A stretch of DNA of 64,000 bases from the NCBI GenBank assembly GCA_963828855.1, contig CAWHGB010000008.1, positions 433,561-497,560 on the forward strand, written 5' to 3'. Position numbers and translations under genes: made by a program. The DNA comes from CAVVEQ01 sp963828855 (lineage in GTDB: Bacteria; Chloroflexota; Anaerolineae; Anaerolineales; Anaerolineaceae). Numbering within the stretch: the stretch's first letter is position 1; every line of letters starts with the position of its first letter. Under the pieces are notes generated by a model that made no database searches, was not told the DNA's origin, and worked only from the letters and a program-made list of their open reading frames with translations. Of this stretch, positions 47,762 through 57,208 are shown piece after piece.

Positions 47762-49056
47762 ACCAGGAGAACCCGAATCCCTCCACCACCCAGCCTGAAA
47801 TGCAGGGTTGGAAGGTAAAATTCTTCGCCATCTGGGCCGGGCAGCTTTTCTCGCTGCTCGGTTCCAGCCTGGTGCAGTTCGCGTTGGTCTGGTACCTGAC
47901 CAGGACCACGGGTTCAGCGGCGGTTCTGGCGGGGGCAACCGTGGCTGCCATTCTCCCGGAGATCATCCTGGGTCCGTTCGTAGGCGCGCTGGTGGACCGC
48001 TGGAACCGACGGATGATCATGATCCTGGCGGATGCCATGATCGCGCTGTGCACGGCTGTGCTGGTGCTCCTTTTCTACCTCAACCTGGTGGAAGTCTGGC
48101 AGATCTATGTGCTCGTCTTCATGCGCTCGCTTGGTTCTGCCTTCCATTGGCCTGCCATGCAAGCCTCCACCTCCCTGCTGGTGCCGGAGCAGCACCTGGC
48201 ACGCGTGGCCGGGCTCAACCAGGCGATCCGCGGGGTTATCATCGTGGCAGCCCCGCCGATGGGCGCGCTGCTGATGGACCTGCTGCCCATGTACTCGGTG
48301 CTGATGGTTGATATCGTCACCGCTTTCCTTGCCATCCTACCGCTGCTCTTCGTCAGCATCCCGCAGCCCAAAGGAACCACCACCACTCCCCTCACCTCCC
48401 CCCGCCAGCTTGGCCATGAGGTGCTGGAAGGCATCCGCTTCATGCGCGATTGGCCTGGCGCACTCTCACTGATGTTCATCGCCACCTTCATCAACTTCCT
48501 GCTGGCGCCCTCGGATACACTCATGCCGCTGCTGGTCACGGAACACTTCAAGGGGGGAGCCTGGCAGCTCAGCTTCCTGGCATCCGCCATGGGGGTAGGG
48601 TTCGTGGTCGGCGGACTCATCCTGGGGGTATGGGGTGGATTCAAGCGCAAGATCGTCACCACCCTCACGGGCGTGTGCGGTATCGGGATCGGTGTGGTAA
48701 TTATGGGACTGGCACCCGCCAACATGCTCGCCCTGGCAGTGGTCGGATCAGCATTCATGGGCGTCATGGTGCCCATTGCCAACGGTCCGCTCCACGCGTT
48801 AATGCAATCCAAAGTGCCGCATGAGATGCAAGGAAGGGTCTTCACCCTGATCGGCAGCCTGGCGACAGCCATGATCCCGCTCAGTATGCTCATCGCTGCT
48901 CCGATCGCCGAGTGGATTGGGGTTCAAGCTTGGTACCTGATCGGCGGGGGAGCTACAATTCTGCTCGGTGTGGGCTCCATGATGAACAGGTCCATCATGC
49001 ACATCGAGGATATCGAATCGGCGAACGAGAGGGAAGCCGCGCTTTCCCCTGAATGA
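47758..49056 (+). CDS. MFS transporter, macrolide-efflux/enterobactin-exporter type
   Basis: This 432-residue protein has 12 predicted membrane helices. Features of the MefA/MFS_3 branch are FFAIWAGQLFSLLGSSLVQFALVWYLT in the first helix, GPFVGALVDRWNRRMIMI between helices 2 and 3 (MFS motif A), and RSLGSAFHWPAMQAS. Such pumps export macrolides or siderophores with the proton gradient. The substrate cannot be told. It overlaps the SHOCT-like gene by 4 bases and thus belongs to the DUF2089 operon, which suggests stress-controlled export. Confidence 0.88.
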   Translation: MNQENPNPSTTQPEMQGWKVKFFAIWAGQLFSLLGSSLVQFALVWYLTRTTGSAAVLAGATVAAILPEIILGPFVGALVDRWNRRMIMILADAMIALCTAVLVLLFYLNLVEVWQIYVLVFMRSLGSAFHWPAMQASTSLLVPEQHLARVAGLNQAIRGVIIVAAPPMGALLMDLLPMYSVLMVDIVTAFLAILPLLFVSIPQPKGTTTTPLTSPRQLGHEVLEGIRFMRDWPGALSLMFIATFINFLLAPSDTLMPLLVTEHFKGGAWQLSFLASAMGVGFVVGGLILGVWGGFKRKIVTTLTGVCGIGIGVVIMGLAPANMLALAVVGSAFMGVMVPIANGPLHALMQSKVPHEMQGRVFTLIGSLATAMIPLSMLIAAPIAEWIGVQAWYLIGGGATILLGVGSMMNRSIMHIEDIESANEREAALSPE

Positions 49057-49092
49057 GAAGAAAAAACTGATCAGCTGAGAAAATAAAGAGGA

Positions 49093-49872
49093 TTACTGTT
49101 TTTTATAGATCCCGTACGCGGCCATGAGGAGGAAATAGAGGAATAACCCTCCCGCCACGATGCGGGATTTTTGTATGGACCGGGTATCCACGACCGTACG
49201 GCCTGTGGGTGTATCGCGGATCTCCCAAAGCGGACCGGCCAGCCAGCTGAATGCCAGCCCGCCGATCAACCCGCCGATGTGACCCCAAAAATCCACGATG
49301 CCGTTGAGGCTGAACATGATATTGATACCCAGGATGACAAGGACGTTGGTCAACATTGCCCTAGAGTTGCGGTAAATGCGCCGGTTCTGGTAAATATAGA
49401 CAACCTGGCCTGCAAGCAGGGCAAAAATGGCGGTGGAAGCGCCCAGGGAAGGATTGGGGCTGAAGAGGAATGAAAAGGTGTTCCCAGCCAGCGCCCCCAG
49501 GAAGTAAAGGTAAATAAACCTTTCATGCCCGTAGAGCCTCTCCAATCCGGGACCGAGGACATAAAGCGCGTACATATTGAAGGCAAAATGCAGGAAACCC
49601 GCGTGCAGGAATGCCGGGGTGACCAGCCGCCAGAATTGACCGCCCACGATCAATTCATTCACCTTGGCACCCATAGCGGAGGGAAGATCATAGCCCAGGA
49701 GCTGCTGGGTGGCCAATTGAAGCAGGAAAACAAGCGTCGTCAATCCGAGCAGGGTATAGGATACCCAGGGGATTCGCACAGGTACTTCCCAGACCACCTG
49801 CTGTCGGGGTGGTTCCACCGGGCTCACCGGTGGTGTTTGCTCTGGGGTAGGCTGGGATGGGGGAATGGACAT
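49093..49872 (-). CDS. Rhomboid-family intramembrane serine protease
   Basis: This 259-residue protein has a Pro-rich cytoplasmic N-terminus and six membrane helices. The catalytic Ser lies in NPSLGASTAIFALLAGQVV (GxSxxxF) and the His in GHIGGLIGGLAFSW. FWRLVTPAFLHAGFLHFAFNMYALYVLG is the classic rhomboid segment with the His and Asn of the oxyanion region. It cuts membrane proteins within the bilayer. Substrates are unknown. It is immediately downstream of guanylate kinase on the same strand (12 bases apart). Confidence 0.92.
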   Translation of the reverse strand: MSIPPSQPTPEQTPPVSPVEPPRQQVVWEVPVRIPWVSYTLLGLTTLVFLLQLATQQLLGYDLPSAMGAKVNELIVGGQFWRLVTPAFLHAGFLHFAFNMYALYVLGPGLERLYGHERFIYLYFLGALAGNTFSFLFSPNPSLGASTAIFALLAGQVVYIYQNRRIYRNSRAMLTNVLVILGINIMFSLNGIVDFWGHIGGLIGGLAFSWLAGPLWEIRDTPTGRTVVDTRSIQKSRIVAGGLFLYFLLMAAYGIYKKQ

Positions 49873-49884
49873 TTCTACCTTTAG

Positions 49885-50511
49885 TTAGAATTCAATTTTT
49901 CGAGGATGAACCTTGAGATGCTCAACACGCAGGATGTATTCGATCTCATCCACGGCTTCTGCCAGTTTACCAAATTCGTTGCAGACGACGTAATCGAAAG
50001 AAACCACCGATTTCAATTCTTCGCCAATGGTGCCCAGGCGGATGCGCAGACTTTCCTCGGTCTCGGTACCCCGGTTCTTCAAGCGGTTTAACCAGTCCTC
50101 CGAGTTTTCAGGCACGAGAAAGATCAGCAGAGCCTCAGGGAACAACCGCCGGTAGGTAAGCGCACCCTGGTAATCCACACGCAGGATGGCATCCCGGCCG
50201 GAATCGAACGCGTCGGTCACCTGCGTGCGCAGGCAGCCCTTGTAATCCTGGTAAACGTTTGCGTATTCAATGAAATCTCCGGAAGCGATTCTGCGCTCAA
50301 AATCCTCACGGGTAAGGAAGATGTAATCCACCCCTTCCACCTCCTCCTCGCGTTTGGGACGGCTGGTGGCGGTGATCACGAAATGCAGGTCTGAGCGCCG
50401 ACGCTTGAGCTCGCGCAGCACTGCATCCTTCCCCACCCCGGAAGGACCTGATATGACCACCAGGAGAGGTTCGGGGTGCAGCAATTTGAAATCAACACCG
50501 GGCTCAGACAT
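49885..50511 (-). CDS. gmk: Guanylate kinase
   Basis: This 208-residue enzyme makes GDP from GMP and ATP. The P-loop GPSGVGKD (22-29) is followed by FVITATSRPKREEEVEGVDYIFL (GMP-binding Arg and Tyr) and ILRVDYQGALTYRRLFPEALLIF. The lid segment RLKNRGTETEESLRIRL is normal. The C-terminal part is slightly longer than usual, with a KVHPRKIEF end. It is intact. A start at ATG 50511 lies 70 bases from the divergent FmdB gene, which shares the upstream region. Confidence 0.95.
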   Translation of the reverse strand: MSEPGVDFKLLHPEPLLVVISGPSGVGKDAVLRELKRRRSDLHFVITATSRPKREEEVEGVDYIFLTREDFERRIASGDFIEYANVYQDYKGCLRTQVTDAFDSGRDAILRVDYQGALTYRRLFPEALLIFLVPENSEDWLNRLKNRGTETEESLRIRLGTIGEELKSVVSFDYVVCNEFGKLAEAVDEIEYILRVEHLKVHPRKIEF

Positions 50512-50581
50512 GCGATATCCTTTTGGAGGGTTGCCTGCCTTGATTATAATGGAGTTTGATTTTGACGCCCCGGAGTTGGAG

Positions 50582-50984
50582 ATGCCCCTCTATGAGTTTC
50601 AATGTCGGGATTGCGGGAACCGATTTTCCATCCGAATATCGTATGATGAATATGGCCAACAACAGGTCTCCTGTCCCGCATGTAAAAGCGATTCCGTAAA
50701 GCGAAGGATCGAACGCATCCGTATTGGTCATTCAGAGGAAGAACGATTGAACCAAATCGCAGATCCTGCCCAAATGGACGCGATCGATGAAGATCCTGTC
50801 GCATTGGGGGGAATGCTGCGGAAAATGAAAAACCAGATGGGGGAAGAAATCGCGACCGGAATTCGACGACGTGGTGGACCGGTTGGAGAAGGGGCAGACG
50901 CCTGAGCAGATTGAGCGTGAGCTGCCGGAATTGGAAGATGACAGCTCCAGCAGCACCGAGTCTGATTCATATGCAGATTTTTGA
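50582..50984 (+). CDS. FmdB-family zinc-ribbon protein, frameshifted at the C-terminus
   Basis: The ATG 50582 gives MPLYEFQCRDCGNRFSIRIS, the classic FmdB zinc ribbon with CRDC and CPAC. The frame then goes EERLNQIADPAQMDAIDEDP, GGMLRKMKNQMGEE. An indel near 50862 breaks the end; the correct tail in the other frame is FDDVVDRLEKGQTPEQIERE and an acidic Ser-rich end, stop at 50982-50984. FmdB proteins are small, soluble and of unclear function. The longer frame from 50354 starts inside gmk and is not used. Confidence 0.85.
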
Positions 50985-52232
50985 TCAATTCACAGCCTGG
51001 GCAAGCTGCTCAAAGCTGGTCATACCGGAGATCCGTTTCAGAAAATCCGCCAATCCCTGGCTGCGCTCGCGTAGAGCCCTCACAGCCGGACCGACCGGGT
51101 CCTCCCCGGCTGCTCCGCCGGGTTGATCGGCATACGCACCATAAAACGCAAAATAAGCCTGGTTTATCTTGCGCACCTGGTATCCGTTCTTCCAAAAATA
51201 CTCCCGCTGGTAATCCATAAACTGTTCCGCGCGGTCGATCAACCCGCGGGCAAGCAGCCCATCCACCGTCACGCGGGTGGTGTGCATTTCCCGGTTGAAA
51301 TTGAATCGATACTTGTAATCCTCAGCCGTTTTGGGCGCAGGGTCATTGGAAGGATCGGGAGCGGGAGGAGGAACCAGCTCGGGGTAATACCTGGCGATCA
51401 CCAGTTCCGCGATTTCCTTCCCGGCGATGGAAGCTGTGGTTTCATTCATCGTGCGAAGTTCGGGTGAGGTTTCGTAATTCATCCCCAGCGGACGCAGGGT
51501 CAGGTAATTGTGGATCCATTCATGTGCGATCGTTTCGATCAGCCAGTTCAGATCCGAGGAGCTCATCACCATGGTGGGGTACATGCCAATCCCCCCCACT
51601 TGAACCACCAGTGCGGAAACATCCAGGTTTTGCGAGACTTCCTCTTCCAGCTTGTTGATCTTATCCAAAGGAAGATCGGGGAGCAGCGAAATATTCACGT
51701 CCTGCTGGATCTTATCCCGCGGGGAGACGATCAATGCCATGGGAAGCGGGGTTACATTAAAGAGCACTCCCGGGAGCGGCTGCCCGAGGAACACAAGGTC
51801 CTGGTCATCCGCCACCGCGCTGATCTGTGACTGAAGAATGCCCTCGGCCAGCGGAGCCAGCCGGGTACGCTTTTCCTGGAGTTCAACTTGCCTTTTTAAC
51901 AGGGTTGAGGCTTCTCTTTCAGGATCCTTCACCGCCGGATCTGCATAGATCCTGCGAATCTCTGCGCTGGTATCGTCCAGCGCCCGGATGGTGTCCGCAT
52001 ACTCCTTCACAAGGTCGTGCTGGCGAAAAGCGGGCAGGTAACGGGTGATCCCGGAGGTAAATTGCTGCAGCTTTCCTGCCAGGGATTCCACCGTCCAGGA
52101 GACATAATCGAATTCCAACTGGCGTGTAAATTCTCTCACCCGATCGGTCGTATCCTTCGCCTGAACCTGTGAACGATTTAGCAGGAGAAGCGTGACAAAA
52201 GCAAAAACTATAATGCTAACGGTCTTTTTCAT
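50985..52232 (-). CDS. Secreted protein with HExxH metallopeptidase motif
   Basis: The ATG at 52232 (MKKTVSIIVFAFVTLLLL) starts a signal peptide or anchor; the longer frame to 52325 adds nothing. The 415-residue protein has a helical N-domain, ISLLPDLPLDKINKLEEEVS, and at about residue 255 WLIETIAHEWIHNYLTLRPLG, a zincin HExxH with a following NET (RTMNETTASIAGKEIAE) as possible third ligand. The C-terminal EMHTTRVTVDGLLARGLIDRAEQFM, MDYQREYFWKNGYQVRK is conserved in look. A zinc protease acting on the outside is the best guess; the family is not recognised. It is convergent with FmdB with no gap. Confidence 0.7.
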   Translation of the reverse strand: MKKTVSIIVFAFVTLLLLNRSQVQAKDTTDRVREFTRQLEFDYVSWTVESLAGKLQQFTSGITRYLPAFRQHDLVKEYADTIRALDDTSAEIRRIYADPAVKDPEREASTLLKRQVELQEKRTRLAPLAEGILQSQISAVADDQDLVFLGQPLPGVLFNVTPLPMALIVSPRDKIQQDVNISLLPDLPLDKINKLEEEVSQNLDVSALVVQVGGIGMYPTMVMSSSDLNWLIETIAHEWIHNYLTLRPLGMNYETSPELRTMNETTASIAGKEIAELVIARYYPELVPPPAPDPSNDPAPKTAEDYKYRFNFNREMHTTRVTVDGLLARGLIDRAEQFMDYQREYFWKNGYQVRKINQAYFAFYGAYADQPGGAAGEDPVGPAVRALRERSQGLADFLKRISGMTSFEQLAQAVN

Positions 52233-52399
52233 TCCTGTTACCCGACGGTGGATTATATCTTTGACCGAATAGGGAAAATTAAGAAAAAAGATAGAATCCT
52301 CATTAAAGGGAATCGTGAAAATCACATCGAAATTAGCGGAACTATTATTAAAGGTTGGTTAAGGTTCCCGAAAACTCTTCACAAAATTGTAATTAACTC

Positions 52400-52428
52400 T
52401 TGACTTTGATTGTTCGAGATGGTAAAGT
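52400..52428 (+). promoter_or_regulatory. Promoter of the MarR/MacAB operon
   Basis: TTGACT (52400-52405) and TAAAGT (52423-52428) are 17 bases apart. The following leader to ATG 52460 is short, so a MarR dimer bound here could block transcription of its own operon. No clear palindrome is visible to me. Confidence 0.45.
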
Positions 52429-52459
52429 TCTGCCCCGTACTATTCGATATGGAACTATT

Positions 52460-53032
52460 ATGACCGAAAAAGCATTTTCCAGTCCAGGTGTCTTTCCGGA
52501 AGAAATGTCCTCTGCCTTCTTCCAGGAACACCTACAGTTCATCGCCAACGGAAACGATACCAAAGGTATCGAGATCATGGCCATGACAAAAATGGTCGCG
52601 ATTATGATGGAGGTCTGCTTTTCACAATCCGACCCTTCTTCCGATCTCACACCTGCCAGATGGGGTTTGTTGACCTATTTACTGGAGGAAGAATCCAAAG
52701 GTAATTGCGAGGGCATCACTCCAACATCTATGAGCCTTTCCCGCAATGTGAAGAAAAACACCATCAGTTCGCTCCTGCGGGGCATGGAAAACCAGGGATT
52801 GATCGAGCGGAACCTGGATGCAGGGGATCGCAGGATCGTTCGAATTCGCCTGACTAATAAAGGACGCCAATTGGTTCAGGAAACAAGCCCTCTGCGGGTG
52901 AGTATATTAAATAAAGTAGTAAGCAGTCTCAAACCTGAAGAACGGCAAGATCTTGTCGGTCTACTGGAAAAATTGATCCATTCCGTGGCGATAAATGGGA
53001 ATCTTCCCCAATTTCCTCCCCCCATGGAGTGA
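52460..53032 (+). CDS. MarR-family transcriptional regulator
   Basis: ATG 52460 gives 190 residues; the frame's opening 20 codons before it overlap the promoter. The winged helix is in LTPARWGLLTYLLEEE, GITPTSMSLSRNVKKNTISSLLRGMENQGLIERNLDAGDRRIVRIRLTNKG, cut here into segments for reading: the recognition helix is NVKKNTISSLLRGM and the wing is LDAGDRRIVRI. An N-terminal helix of about 50 residues allows dimerisation. It likely represses the efflux pump genes just downstream. The ligand is unknown. Confidence 0.85.
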   Translation: MTEKAFSSPGVFPEEMSSAFFQEHLQFIANGNDTKGIEIMAMTKMVAIMMEVCFSQSDPSSDLTPARWGLLTYLLEEESKGNCEGITPTSMSLSRNVKKNTISSLLRGMENQGLIERNLDAGDRRIVRIRLTNKGRQLVQETSPLRVSILNKVVSSLKPEERQDLVGLLEKLIHSVAINGNLPQFPPPME

Positions 53033-53066
53033 TCGAATTCAACATTGAACCAATAAGGAGTAAGAA

Positions 53067-54539
53067 ATGGCAAACAAGATCAAAGCTGCATTTTTCGATG
53101 AAAAAGGAAAATGGAAAATGAAAAAGAGCACCACGATCATCATCGCATCGGTGATCGTTTTGGTAGCGCTCTTCTTAATCGTACCGCGCTTGGTTCAACC
53201 TAAAAATGGTTCTGGAACCTATCAGACCGAAGTTCTTACCCAGGGGCCGCTGATCGCACAGGTAGGCGCCACCGGAACGATTCATTCAGACCAGACCGCC
53301 AACCTGGCATGGAAAACAACCGGGACGATCGAAAAGATCAACACTGCGATAGGACAAAATGTGAAAAAAGGCGACATACTGGCTGAGCTTTCTACGACCT
53401 CCCTGCCCCAGAATGTGATCCAGGCCAAGGCACAGCTGATTACTGCGAAACGCAACCTGGAAGACGTGAAAGCTTCCAACACTGCTGCTGCCCAGGCCCA
53501 GCTTGCCCTTGTTAATGCGCAGGACGCTCTAAAAACAGCCAAGAACCTGGTGCTGACCCATGTGACTCATCGCGGTTCAGATGACATGATCGACAAGGCG
53601 GATTCCAATTTAACGATCGCCAAAGGTAATCTTGAGAATGCCCAGACCTATTTTAATAATTTCAAGAACCTCGCCAAGGACGATCCCTGGTATGTTGCCG
53701 CTCTTACAAGATTAACTGCAGCTCAGACTGCGTACGACCAGGCAAATACGAACTACACATATGTCACGGATAAACCTTCCGCGCTGGAGGTTCAAAAGAA
53801 CGATGCCAAACTCGCGATAGCACTAGCTCAGCTTGCTGACGCCGAACGAGCCTATGACCGGGTAAAAGACGGACCCAATGTGGATGATATCGCCGCCGCG
53901 CAAGCCCAGGTGGATGCACTCCAGGCTACCATTGACACCGCATACCTGATCGCCCCCATTTCCGGCGAAGTAACCAACATGAATATTAAGGTCGGAGACC
54001 AGGCATCACCCGGGTCTACTGCCATTCGAATCGATGATATGGGCAGGATGCTGGTGGATGTAAGCGTATCCGAAGTGGATATCAGCCGTGTCAAATCCGG
54101 GCAGGATGCGACCATCACTTTGGACGCTGTTCCAGGTGTAACCTACCCCGGAAAAGTTACTGAAGTTGCGAAGGTCGCGGATGTGGTGCAGGGAGTTGCC
54201 AATTTCAAGGTTACAGCCCAACTTACCAAACCGGATGAAAATGTTTTACCGGGTATGACCGCGGCGGTGAATATCATTGTCGACAACCTGGAAAACGTTC
54301 TTCTGCTTCCCAACCGGGCGGTTCGTCTGGAGGATGGAAAGCGTGTGGTTTATGTTTTGAGAAATGGTAAACCCGAAAAAGTAAATGTGACCATCGGGGT
54401 ATCCTCGGATACTTATAGTGAAATCATCGACTCCGGGTTGAAACCGGGTGACATAATCATCCTTAATCCCCCAATTGACTTCCAGAGCATGCAAAGACCT
54501 CCCAGTGGAGGGAGCCCCTTTGGCGGCGGTGATCAGTAA
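53067..54539 (+). CDS. MacA-like membrane-fusion (HlyD) efflux adaptor
   Basis: A good AAGGAG precedes ATG 53067. This 490-residue protein has one N-terminal anchor helix (TTIIIASVIVLVALFLIV), a lipoyl/barrel-sandwich half (TTGTIEKINTAIGQNVKKGDI), a long coiled-coil hairpin (about residues 125-275, rich in Ala/Gln/Leu), and the other lipoyl half with APISGEVTNMNIKVGDQ. The beta-barrel and MP domains end in a Gly/Pro-rich tail (GGSPFGGGDQ). It couples an inner-membrane ABC pump to the outside. It is 35 bases after marR and 15 bases before the ATPase. Confidence 0.9.
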   Translation: MANKIKAAFFDEKGKWKMKKSTTIIIASVIVLVALFLIVPRLVQPKNGSGTYQTEVLTQGPLIAQVGATGTIHSDQTANLAWKTTGTIEKINTAIGQNVKKGDILAELSTTSLPQNVIQAKAQLITAKRNLEDVKASNTAAAQAQLALVNAQDALKTAKNLVLTHVTHRGSDDMIDKADSNLTIAKGNLENAQTYFNNFKNLAKDDPWYVAALTRLTAAQTAYDQANTNYTYVTDKPSALEVQKNDAKLAIALAQLADAERAYDRVKDGPNVDDIAAAQAQVDALQATIDTAYLIAPISGEVTNMNIKVGDQASPGSTAIRIDDMGRMLVDVSVSEVDISRVKSGQDATITLDAVPGVTYPGKVTEVAKVADVVQGVANFKVTAQLTKPDENVLPGMTAAVNIIVDNLENVLLLPNRAVRLEDGKRVVYVLRNGKPEKVNVTIGVSSDTYSEIIDSGLKPGDIIILNPPIDFQSMQRPPSGGSPFGGGDQ

Positions 54540-54553
54540 ATTCAGGAAATCTC

Positions 54554-55235
54554 ATGAAACAAAAAGTAATCGAAGCCAAAGATCTAAAAAAGATCTATAA
54601 AATGGGTGAAATCGAAGTCCATGCATTGGATGGTGTCTCTCTCGATATCTATAAGGGTGAAATGGTCGCAATCATGGGACCCTCTGGGTCTGGAAAGTCC
54701 ACCCTGATGAACATCCTCGGCTGCCTGGACCTTCCCACCAGCGGGGAATATATCCTGGATAAAGAATCCGTGGGGGCAATGAGCGACGATCAGCTGGCCG
54801 GGATTCGAAACAGAAAGGTGGGATTTGTTTTTCAGAAGCTTTAATTTGCTCTCCCGCTCATCCGCTCTCTCCAATGTTGAGCTGCCCCTCCGGTACGCCG
54901 GGATGAAAGAAGGGCGGCTGCGGCTCGCCCGCGAAGCCCTGGAAACCGTCGGATTGGGGGATCGGGTCAACCATCGGCCGATGGAACTCTCCGGCGGTCA
55001 ACAGCAGAGGGTGGCCATAGCCCGGGCATTGATCAATAATCCAGCTATCCTGATGGCCGATGAACCAACCGGGAACCTTGACTCAAAATCCGGAAAAGAG
55101 ATCCTGGAACTGATCCTGAGATTAAATAAAGAACGGGGAACCACGGTGATCGTGATCACCCATGATCCAAATGTAGCGGAGAAGACTCAACGTGTTATCC
55201 GTCTCAAAGATGGTTTGGTGGAGGCGATCAAATGA
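54554..55235 (+). CDS. MacB/LolD-type ABC ATPase, frameshifted
   Basis: The ATP-binding subunit is split in two frames. The first (54554-54844) has GPSGSGKST (42-50) Walker A, an N-terminal YKMGEIEVHALDGVSL and the Q-loop start GFVFQ. One extra A near 54834 shifts the frame; the second (to 55235) continues SFNLLSRSSALSNVELPL, the ABC signature LSGGQQQRVAIARAL, Walker B ILMADEPTGNLD and the switch His (VIVITHDP). With the permease it forms a MacB-type mechanotransmission pump. The start overlaps nothing; the end overlaps the permease ATG by 4 bases. Confidence 0.9.
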
Positions 55236-56458
55236 ATCTCCAGGCAGCCATTTTCGAAGCACTTGAAAGCCTCAGCGCCAACAAGGTACGTACCGGACTG
55301 ACCATTCTCGGAATCGTCATCGGGGTTGCAGCAGTCATCGCCATGCTGGCAGTTGGTAACGGGGCACAGAATACCATCACCGGTGCGATCAATGGTGTTG
55401 GCACTAACCTGCTTTTTGTCTTTCCAGGCAACCAGCAGCAGGATGTAAAAATCATCCAGCCTCTTACACAGGGTGATGTAAATGCAATTAGCGACTCCCT
55501 GCAAGCACCATCTATAGCTCTGGTCGCTCCTGTTATCATGTCCAATTTCGATGTCACATTTGGGGGCCAACAAACCAATGCACAGGTCAGCGGGGTCACT
55601 CCCGCGCATGAAAGTGTCCGCAACGACAAACTGACTGAAGGTTCGTTTATCTCCGATCAGGATATTCTCGGTCATGCATCGGTTGCGTTGATAGGCCCCG
55701 ATGTGGCTGATAAACTTTTTGGACGAAAGGATGGACTGGTAGGTGAATCCATACGAATTTCCGGGCAGCCATTCCGGATAATCGGGGTATTGGAATCCCG
55801 AGGCGGAGGAATGGGAGGTAGCCAGGATAATATTGTTTATATACCCTTGACTACAGCCCAAGCCCGCCTGATCCACCGTAATAACAACAAGTACGATATC
55901 GTTTTTGCACAGGCAGTCGCACCTGACCTGGTAACCTCAGCAAGCGATGAAGTATCGCAGATTCTGCGCACACGTCACCGAACGGCAATTGGGCTGGATG
56001 ATTTCACCGTGATGACACAGCAGGATATAGTGAGCACTGCTCAGACGATCACCGGTGTTTTGACCATTTTCCTGGGCGGTATTGCAGCGATTTCCTTACT
56101 TGTGGGTGGGATCGGAATCATGAATATCATGCTGGTCTCTGTAACAGAGCGCACCCGTGAGATCGGGTTACGCAAAGCCATTGGCGCGCGCAAGCGCGAT
56201 ATCCTGATCCAATTCCTTACCGAATCCGCCTTGCTCAGTTTATTGGGAGGGATTATCGGGATCGGCCTTGGATGGTTCATCGGATTCATCGTTGGTAAAG
56301 TGGCCGCTGCCAGCGGCTCACCCTTCAACCCGACAGTGAGTTTGGATGCAATCCTACTCGCGACAATCTTCTCAACCGCGGTAGGGTTGTTCTTCGGTAT
56401 TTACCCGGCCAACCGGGCCGCCAATCTTGAACCAGTGGAAGCCCTGCGTTACGAATAA
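55232..56458 (+). CDS. MacB-like ABC permease (FtsX-type)
   Basis: This 408-residue permease has an N-terminal helix (FEALESLSANKVRTGLTILGIVIGVAAVIAMLAVGNGAQ), a large periplasmic/extracellular MacB-PCD domain (about residues 45-260) and three C-terminal helices. The last part has the FtsX-like core: GGIGIMNIMLVSVTERTREIGLRKAIGARKRDI, seen here in pieces, then FLTESALLSLLGGIIGIGLG and ATIFSTAVGLFFGIYPANRAA. It works with the ATPase and the MacA-like adaptor in an efflux or lipoprotein-extraction pump, probably exporting a drug or a peptide under the MarR regulator. Confidence 0.92.
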   Translation: MNLQAAIFEALESLSANKVRTGLTILGIVIGVAAVIAMLAVGNGAQNTITGAINGVGTNLLFVFPGNQQQDVKIIQPLTQGDVNAISDSLQAPSIALVAPVIMSNFDVTFGGQQTNAQVSGVTPAHESVRNDKLTEGSFISDQDILGHASVALIGPDVADKLFGRKDGLVGESIRISGQPFRIIGVLESRGGGMGGSQDNIVYIPLTTAQARLIHRNNNKYDIVFAQAVAPDLVTSASDEVSQILRTRHRTAIGLDDFTVMTQQDIVSTAQTITGVLTIFLGGIAAISLLVGGIGIMNIMLVSVTERTREIGLRKAIGARKRDILIQFLTESALLSLLGGIIGIGLGWFIGFIVGKVAAASGSPFNPTVSLDAILLATIFSTAVGLFFGIYPANRAANLEPVEALRYE

Positions 56459-56473
56459 TTTTTCAAAACATAA

Positions 56474-56504
56474 AAATAAGCCGGAGAAATTCTCCGGCTT
56501 ATTT
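56474..56504. terminator. Bidirectional terminator
   Basis: AAATAAGCCGGAGA pairs with TCTCCGGCTTATTT around an AAT loop, with T-rich sequence after it. It ends the efflux operon and, on the other strand, the cysteine-cluster gene. Confidence 0.88.
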
Positions 56505-57076
56505 CATTTTTCGGGGAAATGCGACAACCGTTCAAATTCATCATCTCCCAGAAAATAACATAGTTCAGGGGCAAAGGTAATCAGTAACGGGACCGGATCT
56601 TCCGATGGCACGAGGCAGGAGGCAGCTTCTTCGGCAAGCAGGTGGGTCTCATCCAGTGAGATTCGACCGTCCTCATCCAGGTCGAGGGGATGCAAAATGC
56701 AATAAAACGGCTTCAAGGACCAGCCATCCTTGTTAAGCTTTTCACCAGCCAACTGGAGCGCGCAGTTGTGATCCGGCCGTAAGAAAATGCAGGTGCTCCC
56801 ACCGTAATGTTCTTCATTAACTAGGACGCGGGTATGTACAACCTGACCCGAGGGACAATGCGGATCAGCTTCATGAACATCCTCAAACCATTGCGCGGGG
56901 TCACGGTGTTCTTTCAGCAGAAGTACACTGACCTCCGCGGCCAACTCCAGGATACGATCCCGTTCGAAAAGATCCACCCAAACCCCGTAGAGGCAACAGG
57001 CAGCTTTGCATTCTGGGAACCCGCAGCGCCGGAGGGGTTCGGAGCGTAACAAACGAGGGTTGATCTGCCAAGGCAT
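56504..57076 (-). CDS. Cysteine-cluster protein (DUF3109/YkgJ-like)
   Basis: This 190-residue soluble protein has the opening RCGFPECKAACCLYGVWVDL, then CPSGQVVHTR, STCIFLRPDHNCALQLAG, and KPFYCILHPLD, with conserved cysteines spaced as in DUF3109/YkgJ proteins. These are thought to hold a metal or iron-sulfur site. The reaction is unknown. The C-terminal FAPELCYFLGDDEF has a further Cys. It is convergent with the efflux operon and divergent from the serine pathway gene. Confidence 0.78.
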   Translation of the reverse strand: MPWQINPRLLRSEPLRRCGFPECKAACCLYGVWVDLFERDRILELAAEVSVLLLKEHRDPAQWFEDVHEADPHCPSGQVVHTRVLVNEEHYGGSTCIFLRPDHNCALQLAGEKLNKDGWSLKPFYCILHPLDLDEDGRISLDETHLLAEEAASCLVPSEDPVPLLITFAPELCYFLGDDEFERLSHFPEK

Positions 57077-57208
57077 ACGCCAATTCTAACACCCGGTCGT
57101 TTAAGCCCTGATTGCTTCTCCAGCCACGTTTCTGGAGCCTGGAGGAATTCAGGGTAAAATTAAAGGTTGGTATTACTTTCCTGATCCTTCCATTGAAAGG
57201 AGTGCAAG

